Shown here piece after piece: positions 8,745-16,727 of a stretch of DNA of 64,000 bases. The DNA is from PSRJ01 sp964438005 (GTDB taxonomy: Bacteria > Acidobacteriota > Terriglobia > Bryobacterales > Bryobacteraceae). A program made the translations under genes and the position numbers. Each line of letters opens with the position of its first letter. Within the stretch, counting starts at the first letter, position 1. Under the pieces are notes generated by a model. The model was given only the letters and a program-made list of their open reading frames with translations. It was not told the origin of the DNA and did no database searches. Location: contig CAYTJD010000129.1 in assembly GCA_964438005.1 (NCBI GenBank), positions 59,687 through 123,686 on the forward strand, given 5' to 3'.

Positions 8745-9575
8745 ATGATGCGGTCCGTTCCAATTCTGTTTCTTGCGGCGTTCGCGGTGTCGGCGCAGAC
8801 CATGAAAGAACGTGTGAAACCATACCTGACGCGGGCCTTGGAAGCCGGCAGTGCATTTGTCGGGGTATCGGCAGCGAGCGGGGATCCGATGCTGGCGCCC
8901 GATTCCCTCGGCAGCCTGTATGGACCAAATCTGGCGGCGCAGACGGCGATCGGCCAAGCCCCTTACCCAACCAGCCTGGGCGGGGTCAGCGTGCAGATCG
9001 TGGATCGCGCCGGTAATTCGCGGCCGGCGCAACTCGTGTTTGTCTCGTCGGACCAGATCAATTTCGTCATGCCACAGGGGATGGCGGATGGGCCTGCCAC
9101 CGTCAACTTGTCGGGCGGCTCGAGTGTTTTGACCGGACCGGCTCAGGTTCAGGCCGTGGCTCCCGCGCTGTTCACCGCGAACATGAATGGCCAGGGCGTG
9201 GTGGCCGCGACAGCTTACCGCAGCATCGCTCCGAACCCGGGGCCCGTTGGGCCGGTGACGGTTTATCAATGCGGCGTCATGCCGTACAACTGCGTCAGCG
9301 TACCGATCGATCCAGGGCTGGATACCCCCGTCACCATCACGCTTTACGCGACCGGCATCAAGGGCCGATCGGGCGACGCGGGTGTGACGCTCACGATCGG
9401 GCAGACGGCCGTGGCGACCAAGAGCATCAGCTCATCCGACAACAACGGCCCCATGGCGGGCATCGACCAGGTGACGTTCATGCTGCCGCTCAGCCTGCGC
9501 GGCTCAGGTGAGGTGCCCATCTTCCTGACCGTGGACGGGGTGAACTCGAATGCGGCGCGCATCAATATCCAGTGA
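8745..9575 (+). CDS. Secreted protein with Solibacter-type TIGR03437-like domain
   Basis: A 276-aa protein. The ATG at 8745 (or 8748) starts a signal peptide (MMRSVPILFLAAFAVSAQ). The body carries the pattern I associate with the Solibacter C-terminal domain TIGR03437: DSLGSLYGPNLA near the N-terminus, PTSLGGVSVQIVDRAG, then LVFVSSDQINFVMP, and a late VTITLYATGIKGR segment. These Ig-like domains occur in large numbers in Solibacter-group genomes, mostly at the ends of secreted proteins. Here the domain makes up nearly the whole protein. It diverges from the haem-PQQ dehydrogenase across about 260 bp. Function is unknown; adhesion or cell-surface packing is a guess. Confidence 0.75.
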   Translation: MMRSVPILFLAAFAVSAQTMKERVKPYLTRALEAGSAFVGVSAASGDPMLAPDSLGSLYGPNLAAQTAIGQAPYPTSLGGVSVQIVDRAGNSRPAQLVFVSSDQINFVMPQGMADGPATVNLSGGSSVLTGPAQVQAVAPALFTANMNGQGVVAATAYRSIAPNPGPVGPVTVYQCGVMPYNCVSVPIDPGLDTPVTITLYATGIKGRSGDAGVTLTIGQTAVATKSISSSDNNGPMAGIDQVTFMLPLSLRGSGEVPIFLTVDGVNSNAARINIQ

Positions 9576-9581
9576 AGTCGC

Positions 9582-9609
9582 GCGGCGCTGTGTGCACGAT
9601 GAGCGCCGC
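9582..9609 (+). terminator. Hairpin after the TIGR03437-type gene (terminator-like)
   Basis: An 8-bp perfect inverted repeat (GCGGCGCT / AGCGCCGC) with a 12-nt loop lies 7 bp after the stop codon. It lacks a T-tract, so it may stabilise the mRNA end rather than terminate by itself. Confidence 0.35.
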
Positions 9610-9634
9610 AGTGGGCCCGCTATAAACTATCGAT

Positions 9635-9672
9635 AACGTGAAAGAGCCAACGAACGGGAACGTGAAAGAGCC
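9635..9672. repeat. Two direct copies of AACGTGAAAGAGCC
   Basis: The 14-bp sequence AACGTGAAAGAGCC occurs at 9635-9648 and again at 9659-9672, a 24-bp period, in the short gap before the lipoprotein gene. It could be an operator pair or a small duplication. Confidence 0.5.
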
Positions 9673-9734
9673 CGCAGAAAGCGATTATTCTGAGCACTTG
9701 CCGGCGGCAAAAACTCTGCCAGCGCGGAAGCCGC

Positions 9735-10352
9735 ATGATGCGTAAAAGAACTGATCGTTACTTAAGAAACGCGTCCGTGGCGCTCGCTATGACCGCTGTT
9801 TGCCTGGCAGCGGGATGTGGGTCTGACCCGGAGCCCCCCGATCTCACGGCGAATCAGGCAAGCACTCTCGTCTCGCAGAGGTGGGCTCGTGACGAACCTG
9901 ATCACTTCACGGTGACTTTCCACTCCGACACGCTCATCGGATGCGGGATACAGAACGATCTCTGGAAGCGCGTCGAGACTTCCCATCAAGGTTTTACGAT
10001 CAGCACATATCAGCTCACCGAAGCAGGACTTAAGGCGCTGTTCGCGATCGATCTGAAGGAATCCGGCAAATTTCACGAAGTCATACTGCGTGGCCCGTAC
10101 CTAGTCGAGGTGACTCGGATGAGTCCGGGAGACAAGCCGGACGTGCGTCAGGTCAATATTCGCTGGGATATTGACTGGAACAAAGCGCCGGCGGGATTGA
10201 AGGCATGTTTCCCTAGATTTGAACTGTCAGGATCGCAGGTAGCGCTCTTCCAACTCTTCGATCAAGTATGGAGATTTGTTTCGTTCCTCAAGCCTGCAGA
10301 GGCGTCACCGCAAGCGGCCCTTTCAAAACTTGCCAGAACGTCCGGATCATAG
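9735..10352 (+). CDS. Predicted lipoprotein
   Basis: A 205-aa protein whose N-terminus has a type II signal peptide: basic residues (MMRKRTDRYLRN), a hydrophobic core and the lipobox LAAGC, so the mature protein should be lipid-anchored at Cys28. Two ATG codons (9735 and 9738) are possible starts. The rest (for example VTFHSDTLIGCGIQNDLWK and VNIRWDIDWNKAPAGLKACF) matches no family I know. It stands alone, preceded by the direct-repeat region and converging with the Oar-like receptor gene 34 bp later. Confidence 0.65.
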   Translation: MMRKRTDRYLRNASVALAMTAVCLAAGCGSDPEPPDLTANQASTLVSQRWARDEPDHFTVTFHSDTLIGCGIQNDLWKRVETSHQGFTISTYQLTEAGLKALFAIDLKESGKFHEVILRGPYLVEVTRMSPGDKPDVRQVNIRWDIDWNKAPAGLKACFPRFELSGSQVALFQLFDQVWRFVSFLKPAEASPQAALSKLARTSGS

Positions 10353-10386
10353 CGGACGCACGCCAATCACTGACTGGGTGCCCTCG

Positions 10387-13300
10387 TCAGAACTGAAGAC
10401 GGATGGTCGCCTGGAGGGCACGGGGACCGCCGATTTGGAAGGCCGGTGCCACGCCGCTACGGGCGGTTCCCGTGCCCAACATGAGATCGAGCATCGAGGC
10501 TGGACGTCCGAACAAAGAATTGTCCAGGAACCGAACGGGATCGGCCGGGTTGCCGTGATTGAAAAGATTGAAAGCGTCCAAACGGATGTGCAGGTTCGCA
10601 GAACTGCTGAGCGGCAGCGCGCGGTCGAGAGAGGCATCCAGCTGGGCCATGCCGAAACCCGGAATGGCATTCCGTCCGAGCGAACCTTGCAAGCCGGGCG
10701 CCACCGCAAAGGCGGCGGGATTCAGGCGGCGGCCCCCGATGGCGCTGTCGGGAATCCACAAGGGAACGCCGCCGACCCGGTTCGGACGCACGAAGTCGTC
10801 GAAGCCGAGGCCGAGCAGGTTTTCTGTCGTGACCACATCGATCGGAAACCCGGAACGGGCGTGGACCATACTGCTCATCACCCAATCCCGGACCGGCCAA
10901 GCGCGGCCGTGCGGCGTGAGGATAAACCCAGCGGTAAAGTCATGGCGGACGTCGAAGGTGCTCGAACCGCGGTCGGCATTAAACGCCAGGCGCGCATCCG
11001 CTAGATAGACTCCGGAATCGGCGGACCCGTTATCGATCGAATGCGCCCAGGCGTAGGAGGCCGTGCCCTGCAAGAGGCTGCTCATGCGGCGGCGGAATTG
11101 CAGTTGGAGGCCTTCATAATCGGACGCCCCGTGATTGGTGGCGGCCTCGTATTGCGCGAGCGTCGAGCCCGGGGCGAGAGTGCCTTCCCGCCGCAGCAGG
11201 CGCTTGCCTTGCGAGCCAACATAGGAGAGCGACACGATGTGGCGCGCGTCGAGCAAGCGCTCGTAGGAAAGGTTCCATTCGGCGACATAGGGGAGATGCA
11301 GTCCTGCCTCCACCCGTGGTCCGAAGGCGGGAGCTCCGGCCACGGGCGGGGCAAATCCGGTGTTACTGAACTGCCACCGGTTAAAGGGAAAGCCGTTGAT
11401 GGGATCGAGGGCGACGCCGAAGCCAACGTCGTAAAAAAGGCCGACCCCGGCGCGCACCACGGAATGATCGTCGAGACGGAACGCCGCGCCGACACGCGGC
11501 GCTAGTTGTAAGTACGAGGTTTTCCAGAGTGCGTGCGCGGGATCGGCTATGGGAAGAGACATAGGCGTGGCGGGCGCCGCGGAAGCGGCGCCCGCCGAAG
11601 GAGCCACCGCAGAATAAGCCGCCGCGGGTTCGCGGATCGCAGGAGGCGGCGTCAATTCCCAGCGGAGGCCGTAGGTAATCGATAAACGGCGTGAGGGCCG
11701 GTACGTATCTTGGGCGAACACCGACAGCGTCTCGATGAGGCTCGACGACTGATCGGCCTGCGTGCTGGTGATGGTGGGGGGACGCCCGGCGAGCACATCG
11801 GCGAGGCTGTTCCACGTACCCGCGACGGCCAGCGCAGCGGACTCGCGCACTGGCGTCAGCCGTTCGTAATCGGCTCCCAAACGCCAGGAGTGGGACGCTG
11901 TATTCACGCCCAGCGCCTCGACCACGTTCCACTCGCTTTGCCGGTTGCGGCCGGTGGATCCGGAAAAGATGGCGCCGGCGCCACCGATGGCAATGCCATA
12001 AAATGCCGAGCCGGCGCTCGGGGGCGCATGCAGAAAAGCGGCGAGATCGATGGGAACGCCGCCCGACGCGGGATCGTTGATCCAAGACGAATCGGCGGTG
12101 GTGCGCCAGGCGCTCACGTGCACGTCATTGGTTACATGCGGTACGGGCATCGCGGTGATCCCGACGGTGACGTTGCTGGTTCCGAGACGGAAGCGCTCGA
12201 CCTCCGCGAAGCCGGACTCGGTCGAAGAGGGCGCCCGGATATACCTTCCGAATAGGCTGACGCGGTCAGTGAGCGAATGATCGATGCGGAGGCTGGCCGT
12301 ATCGAGGCGCGACGGCCGGGACACCGAGGCCAGCCCCACACCCGAAGTCCCCTCGAATGGCACGGGAAACGCATTTAGCAGGGGCTGCACGCCAGAAGGC
12401 GCAGAGGCCCGCACCGACTGCGAGGGCGCCGCCAGCAGCCAGGAATGCGGATCACGCAAACGCAGCGCCTCATAGGAGACGAAGAAATACGTGCGCTGCG
12501 GGCGCACCGGGCCGCCGACGGTAGCGCCCCATTGTTCCATGCGGAGCGGCGCGGGAGCGACGCCGTAGGCGTTAGCGAACCAGTCATTCGCGGCCAGCGC
12601 CTGCGTTCGCAGCATGCCGTACACCGAACCATGGAACTCGTCGGAGCCGGAGCGTGTCGTCAGCGCCACCTGGGCGCCGGGCAGGCGGCCGAATTCGGGG
12701 GCGAAGCTGGAGGTGAGCACGCGCACTTGGTCGAGCGATTCCAGGGAGGCGAGGTTCTGCGTGCTGCCGAAGGCGGTCATTGCCGGCAGAGCGGCGCCCG
12801 CAAATTGGGCCGGCAATCCCGCTCCGCTAACGCCGGTGTTGGCGCTCACGCCGTCGAGCGTGAAGTAGTTGGTGTTGGAGCGAAGGCCGTTGGCGCTGAA
12901 CTGGCCGGCTTCGCCGCCGGTGGCGGGCGTGGCTACAACACCCGGCGCCAGTTCCGCCAGCGCGAGCACGCCGCGGCCGTTCGTGGGCAGCATCTCAATC
13001 GCTCCGTGGCCGACTAGCGTGCCCACCGAAGCGTCGGCCATATTGACGGCCGGCGCGCCGCCTTCCACCGTGATGACCTCCTTCATATTGCCGAGACGCA
13101 GCGCAAAGTCGAAACGCAGATCAGATCCGGCGTCTACTCGCACGTTCAAGCACACTACTGTCTGGAATCCGGGTTTGCGCACAGTGACTTTGTACATGCC
13201 GGGAGGAAGACCACCCACGTCGTAGATGCCCTCGTCATCGGTGCGGGCCGTGCGGCGGATGCCTGTGGCCTCATCCATCAGCGTGACGCCGGCGCCTACC

Positions 13301-13425
13301 AAGACAGCGCCAGAGGTATCCTGCACCAGCCCCGCTACCTCCCCGCGCTCGACCGCGCCGAGCGCCAATGCACCGGCGAGTAGGGCCAGCATTGGCTGCC
13401 ATCGGCGCTGGAACGACGGTGTCAT
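10387..13425 (-). CDS. Oar-like TonB-dependent receptor with carboxypeptidase-regulatory domain
   Basis: A 1012-aa outer-membrane protein. After the signal peptide (about residues 1-27), a carboxypeptidase-regulatory-like domain covers residues about 28-110 (EVAGLVQDTSGAVLVGAGVT, then EGIYDVGGLPPGMYKVTVRK). A plug-like region follows (QFSANGLRSNTNYFTLDGVS) and then a long beta-barrel that ends in LQATIRLQF with a terminal Phe, as expected for barrel insertion. Such proteins import or bind large substrates in Bacteroidota and Acidobacteriota. The ATG overlaps the anti-sigma factor stop by 4 bp. The receptor is therefore the last gene of a sigma/anti-sigma/receptor operon and probably linked to that signalling pair. 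Confidence 0.85.
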   Translation of the reverse strand: MTPSFQRRWQPMLALLAGALALGAVERGEVAGLVQDTSGAVLVGAGVTLMDEATGIRRTARTDDEGIYDVGGLPPGMYKVTVRKPGFQTVVCLNVRVDAGSDLRFDFALRLGNMKEVITVEGGAPAVNMADASVGTLVGHGAIEMLPTNGRGVLALAELAPGVVATPATGGEAGQFSANGLRSNTNYFTLDGVSANTGVSGAGLPAQFAGAALPAMTAFGSTQNLASLESLDQVRVLTSSFAPEFGRLPGAQVALTTRSGSDEFHGSVYGMLRTQALAANDWFANAYGVAPAPLRMEQWGATVGGPVRPQRTYFFVSYEALRLRDPHSWLLAAPSQSVRASAPSGVQPLLNAFPVPFEGTSGVGLASVSRPSRLDTASLRIDHSLTDRVSLFGRYIRAPSSTESGFAEVERFRLGTSNVTVGITAMPVPHVTNDVHVSAWRTTADSSWINDPASGGVPIDLAAFLHAPPSAGSAFYGIAIGGAGAIFSGSTGRNRQSEWNVVEALGVNTASHSWRLGADYERLTPVRESAALAVAGTWNSLADVLAGRPPTITSTQADQSSSLIETLSVFAQDTYRPSRRLSITYGLRWELTPPPAIREPAAAYSAVAPSAGAASAAPATPMSLPIADPAHALWKTSYLQLAPRVGAAFRLDDHSVVRAGVGLFYDVGFGVALDPINGFPFNRWQFSNTGFAPPVAGAPAFGPRVEAGLHLPYVAEWNLSYERLLDARHIVSLSYVGSQGKRLLRREGTLAPGSTLAQYEAATNHGASDYEGLQLQFRRRMSSLLQGTASYAWAHSIDNGSADSGVYLADARLAFNADRGSSTFDVRHDFTAGFILTPHGRAWPVRDWVMSSMVHARSGFPIDVVTTENLLGLGFDDFVRPNRVGGVPLWIPDSAIGGRRLNPAAFAVAPGLQGSLGRNAIPGFGMAQLDASLDRALPLSSSANLHIRLDAFNLFNHGNPADPVRFLDNSLFGRPASMLDLMLGTGTARSGVAPAFQIGGPRALQATIRLQF

Positions 13426-14960
13426 CGGAGCTGCGTCTGCATCGTTTCGATCAACCCGCGCAGGCGCGCCAAGGCTCCGGCGAGGCGGGATTCACGCGCG
13501 TCGAGATCTCCGGTGGCGGCGTTGATGGCCTGGTCGGCGTCCCGTGAGGCGGCGACCATGGCGTCCGCCGTTTCTTGCCAACTCGAGGTAGCGGCCGGAG
13601 CACCGTTGACCGGCGACAACACACGCAGCAAGAGACCCGTCATGGAGCCTACCGACGTGGACAAGACGCGTGCATGATCCATCGCAATACTGCGAAGGAC
13701 GGATCGATCGCTCGCAGCCAGCACCGTTTCGGAGGGCGGCGGGAAGCGGCGCGCCAAGGTGGCGAGCGCATAGGCACGCTGCACGGCGCGGTCGGTGGCA
13801 TCGATCAAAGCGTCGCCGGGATCGGCCGCGCTGTTGGCGGCCGCGCGTAGCAGATCGAGCAACGGATTAGTGACATCGGGCGGGGCGGCGGTGCGTCCAG
13901 GCAGACCCCCACCGCCGACGCGGCGGCCATCTCCCGGTTCAAAAACAACGCGCACTCCGGCGATGCCGGAGACGGCGGCGCGGATCTGCTCCTGCCGGGA
14001 TGCCGGCAGGCCCGCACCCGAAATCACGATGACGCCTCCGGTTCGCGCTACGTCAATAGGCTCGCCGAGATCCGCGCCGAGGCTGTGCAGAGCCGCAGTC
14101 ACCTCCACCTCTTCGGCGGGTGTGGCGGGTGACGCCGGCTGCGGTTCCACTGGAGGCGCCGCCAATTCCGGGATGCGCGGCTGCGCGCCTTGAAGATCAC
14201 CGTCGTCCGCGGGCACTTCGTCCATATCCAGGGTTTCATTCGACCGGTAGCGGAGAGTGGCACGGGTAGCATGCAGATCGCTGGAGCGTAAAGTAAGCGA
14301 CGCTTCGCGAATTACACCGGTTGGCGCCGACGTCGTGACCACGTAGGTTTCCGGATCGCGCCGGACTTCGTCATGCCGCTCGGGCAAACGATTGCGCCAT
14401 TGCGAAAAGGCCGAGGCGCTCAGCGGATCTTCCGAGGGGAAGCCGGCTTGCCGCAGCACGGCCTCGATGCCGGCGGGATCGCCGGGCGCAGGGTATGCCG
14501 ACCCGGTGAGACGGGCGGGGCGCGTCCAAGAGTAATTCTTATAGCGAATGCGGATTCTGTGGCGGGCACTCGAGGCGGCCTGCTCGCGGACTTCGGCCTT
14601 CCGCAGCAATTCGGCGGCGCTCACCGGAACCGGACGCAACATCCAACGCACCAGGACGACCGCCGCGATCGCGGCGGCGGCACCAGCGGCCACCCGGATC
14701 GGAAACGGGATGACGCGCGGCGCTGTGCCTTTCCAACGGGGCGGTTCCCAGGCGCGCGGCGGACTGGGCAGGCCGGGCTTTAGGACGTTTTGGTGGAAGC
14801 GGAGTATCTCCTCGGAGGTTTCGCGTAGCGAGAGGAACTCGTCGCGGCAGCCGGCGCATCCGGCAAGATGCCGCTCGACTCCGCGCGCCTCGTCGAGGGC
14901 CAGATCCTCGTCGGCCAGCCGCAACAACGCTTCCTGTGTTGGATGAATTGCGTTACTCAT
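13422..14960 (-). CDS. Transmembrane anti-sigma factor with zf-HC2 domain and BON-like C-terminal part
   Basis: A 512-aa protein. The start at 14960 overlaps the sigma factor stop (ATGAGTAA), favouring it over an upstream start. The N-terminus is a zinc-binding anti-sigma domain with H31, C35 and C38 in ERHLAGCAGCRDEF. A single membrane segment lies at about residues 88-107, placing the zinc domain in the cytoplasm and some 400 residues outside the membrane. Around residues 290-350 the sequence TGGVIVISGAGLPASR...AVSGIAGVRVVFEP resembles a BON-type domain. It should hold the upstream ECF sigma factor inactive until a periplasmic cue arrives. Overlaps on both sides imply translational coupling. 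Confidence 0.8.
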   Translation of the reverse strand: MSNAIHPTQEALLRLADEDLALDEARGVERHLAGCAGCRDEFLSLRETSEEILRFHQNVLKPGLPSPPRAWEPPRWKGTAPRVIPFPIRVAAGAAAAIAAVVLVRWMLRPVPVSAAELLRKAEVREQAASSARHRIRIRYKNYSWTRPARLTGSAYPAPGDPAGIEAVLRQAGFPSEDPLSASAFSQWRNRLPERHDEVRRDPETYVVTTSAPTGVIREASLTLRSSDLHATRATLRYRSNETLDMDEVPADDGDLQGAQPRIPELAAPPVEPQPASPATPAEEVEVTAALHSLGADLGEPIDVARTGGVIVISGAGLPASRQEQIRAAVSGIAGVRVVFEPGDGRRVGGGGLPGRTAAPPDVTNPLLDLLRAAANSAADPGDALIDATDRAVQRAYALATLARRFPPPSETVLAASDRSVLRSIAMDHARVLSTSVGSMTGLLLRVLSPVNGAPAATSSWQETADAMVAASRDADQAINAATGDLDARESRLAGALARLRGLIETMQTQLR

Positions 14961-15447
14961 GAGCCGCCCTCTGCAATCTGGCAATGGCGCGCGTGAGAAA
15001 TTCGCGCACGGTGGAGATGCTGATTCCGAGCGCCTCGCCGATCTCGGCGTATTTGAATCCCTCGGCGCGAAGGTAGAGGCAGTGCCGCTGCTGGGGCGAG
15101 AGTGTTTTCCATGCGTCTCCGATCTGCTTCATCCTCTCCCGCTCGATGAGGCCGGCGTCCGCGGGCGGGCGGAGGTCGCAGAGGAGCGCCTCTGTGGCGG
15201 CATCAAGAGGCTCGGTGCGCTCCTTGGCGCGCCAGTCCAGTCCCAAATTATGCGCCACGCGGAAAACCCATCCCCGCGGATTCCGAATGGACTCGCCTTT
15301 GCGCAGCGCGACATACAAGCGAAGAAAGACCTCCTGCGCGGCCTCTTGAGCGTGAGCCGGAGCGAGTCCGAGAGTGATGAGGTACCGGTACACGTCCTCG
15401 CGGGATTCCTCGAAAACATGGGTGACCTGTTGCTCGAGCGGCGTCAT
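14953..15447 (-). CDS. ECF-family RNA polymerase sigma factor
   Basis: A 164-aa sigma-70-family protein. Region 2 lies at about residues 10-75 (SREDVYRYLITLGLAPAHAQ, then EVFLRLYVAL and NPRGWVFRVAHNL). Region 4 lies at about 105-160 (LSPQQRHCLYLRAEGFKYAE, then IGEALGISISTVREFLTRA). It is co-encoded with the anti-sigma factor and Oar-like receptor, with 8-bp and 4-bp overlaps. Its ATG overlaps the stop of a possible 51-aa upstream ORF by 4 bp (ATGA). Confidence 0.9.
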   Translation of the reverse strand: MTPLEQQVTHVFEESREDVYRYLITLGLAPAHAQEAAQEVFLRLYVALRKGESIRNPRGWVFRVAHNLGLDWRAKERTEPLDAATEALLCDLRPPADAGLIERERMKQIGDAWKTLSPQQRHCLYLRAEGFKYAEIGEALGISISTVREFLTRAIARLQRAAHE

Positions 15448-15599
15448 TCACGGATCGAGGCCTCGGCGCCTCCCGTCAACTCCAACGCACTCGGCGGCGC
15501 GGCGTAGGGAGGCGGGGCGGTGGGCGCAGGCGCGTCGATCAAATCCAGTGTAATCGCCTGCCACGCCGGCTGCTGCAGCTGCAAAGCGCTAAGTCGCAT
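15444..15599 (-). CDS. Possible 51-aa small protein translationally coupled to the sigma factor
   Basis: This small ORF (start ATG at 15599) encodes 51 residues beginning MRLSALQLQQPAWQAITLDL, followed by a Pro/Ala-rich stretch, and ends at a TGA that overlaps the sigma factor ATG as ATGA. AGAGGT lies about 7 bp before its start, a reasonable ribosome-binding site, whereas the sigma factor has no better site of its own. It has no signal peptide, membrane segment or known motif. It may be a real small protein or only a leader whose translation feeds the sigma factor. Confidence 0.45.
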   Translation of the reverse strand: MRLSALQLQQPAWQAITLDLIDAPAPTAPPPYAAPPSALELTGGAEASIRE

Positions 15600-15714
15600 T
15601 GTGGAACCTCTCAGTCCAAAGACGGGCGAAAGAAGGTTTTTGCGACGGCAACTCGCAACATCATTTCAAACCGTAGTTCGCCCCGCCTGTGAGGACGGGG
15701 GCCCTCGACTGGAT

Positions 15715-16623
15715 TCAGACTCCCACCGGCTCCGGTTGCGGGACGGGCTGGCAGGCCAGCAGTTCGAGAAACGCTTGGGCGGCGCGGTTGAATTTCTTGC
15801 GCTTGCGGTGCACAATGCCGACCGGACGGACGAGCTTGGGCGCGTGCAGGGTTACCGCCACAAGGCGGCCTTGCGCGATCTCCGCCTGCATGGTGCGTGC
15901 CGGGAGAATGCTGATTCCTGAACCCAGCGCGACTGCTTCCTTGATTGTGTGAATGTTGTCGAAGTGCATGGCCAGGTTCACTTCGATTCCCTCCGCCTTG
16001 AAAAAGCGGTCCAACTCGCGCCGGATAGAAAGATCCTCGTCAAAGCCGATGAAGGTCTGGCCGTTCAGATCCACGGGATAAACTTCATGGCGACGGGAAA
16101 ACGGGTGAGATGGCGGCACCGCCAACTGCATCTGTTCTTCGCGCCAGGGAAGTACCGCCAGGTCACGTCCGGCTTCGGGGTAGCTCACCAGGCCGAGATC
16201 CGCGGCGTCATTCAGTACCGCTTCGTACACTTTCTCCGGCCGCATGTATTCCACATGGAGGCTCGCGGTCGGATAGCGGCGCGAGAACTCTTCCTGAAGG
16301 TGGGTCATTTCGGAAAGGCCGATGGAGTAGATCGACGCTACCCGGACTGCTCCCTCAACCTGTTCCTTGAGCGATTCCAAAGTCAGCCCTAGTTCTTCCT
16401 CGCGGCGTAACACGTCCCGGCAGAACTCGTTATAGATCTTACCGGCTGCGGTCAGTTCCAAAGGACGTTTGGTCCGATCGAGCAAAGTGACGCCAAGGCG
16501 GCGTTCCACCTCCTGCACGTGCTGGCTGGCGGCTGATTGGCTCACACCGCAGTGAGCCGCTCCTTTACTCATACTGTGAGTCGCCGCTATTTCCCTGAAA
16601 AGCCTGAGTTCCCAGAATGGCAC
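15715..16623 (-). CDS. LysR-family transcriptional regulator (GltC-like position)
   Basis: A 302-aa LysR-type regulator. The winged HTH is at residues 1-60 (LRLFREIAATHSMSKGAAHC, then GVSQSAASQHVQEVERRLGV). The effector-binding domain follows from about residue 90, with VRVASIYSIGLSEM and a second-lobe segment VALGSGISILPARTM. It is transcribed away from gltB across 104 bp, the same arrangement as gltC-gltAB in Bacillus, so control of glutamate synthase in response to nitrogen or 2-oxoglutarate status is likely but inferred. A possible promoter (TCGACA, 19 bp, TATACT at 16635-16630 on this strand) would leave almost no 5' leader. Confidence 0.88.
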   Translation of the reverse strand: MPFWELRLFREIAATHSMSKGAAHCGVSQSAASQHVQEVERRLGVTLLDRTKRPLELTAAGKIYNEFCRDVLRREEELGLTLESLKEQVEGAVRVASIYSIGLSEMTHLQEEFSRRYPTASLHVEYMRPEKVYEAVLNDAADLGLVSYPEAGRDLAVLPWREEQMQLAVPPSHPFSRRHEVYPVDLNGQTFIGFDEDLSIRRELDRFFKAEGIEVNLAMHFDNIHTIKEAVALGSGISILPARTMQAEIAQGRLVAVTLHAPKLVRPVGIVHRKRKKFNRAAQAFLELLACQPVPQPEPVGV

Positions 16624-16674
16624 AGAGGCAGTATATCATAAGCACAGCTAATTTTGTCGATCGATATTTTTTAA

Positions 16675-16703
16675 TTGCCTAATACTAGCGAAATTGGTAG
16701 ACT
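16675..16703 (+). promoter_or_regulatory. Probable sigma-70-type promoter of gltBD, within an imperfect dyad
   Basis: TTGCCT (16675-16680) and TAGACT (16698-16703) are separated by exactly 17 bp, placing a start site near 16710 and leaving a short leader to the ATG at 16728, with CTGGAG as ribosome-binding site. The promoter lies between the arms of an imperfect inverted repeat (AATTGCCTA at 16673 and TAGGCTAATT ending 16712), a plausible operator for the divergent LysR regulator. Confidence 0.5.
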
Positions 16704-16727
16704 AGGCTAATTCCCTGGAGTTAACCA

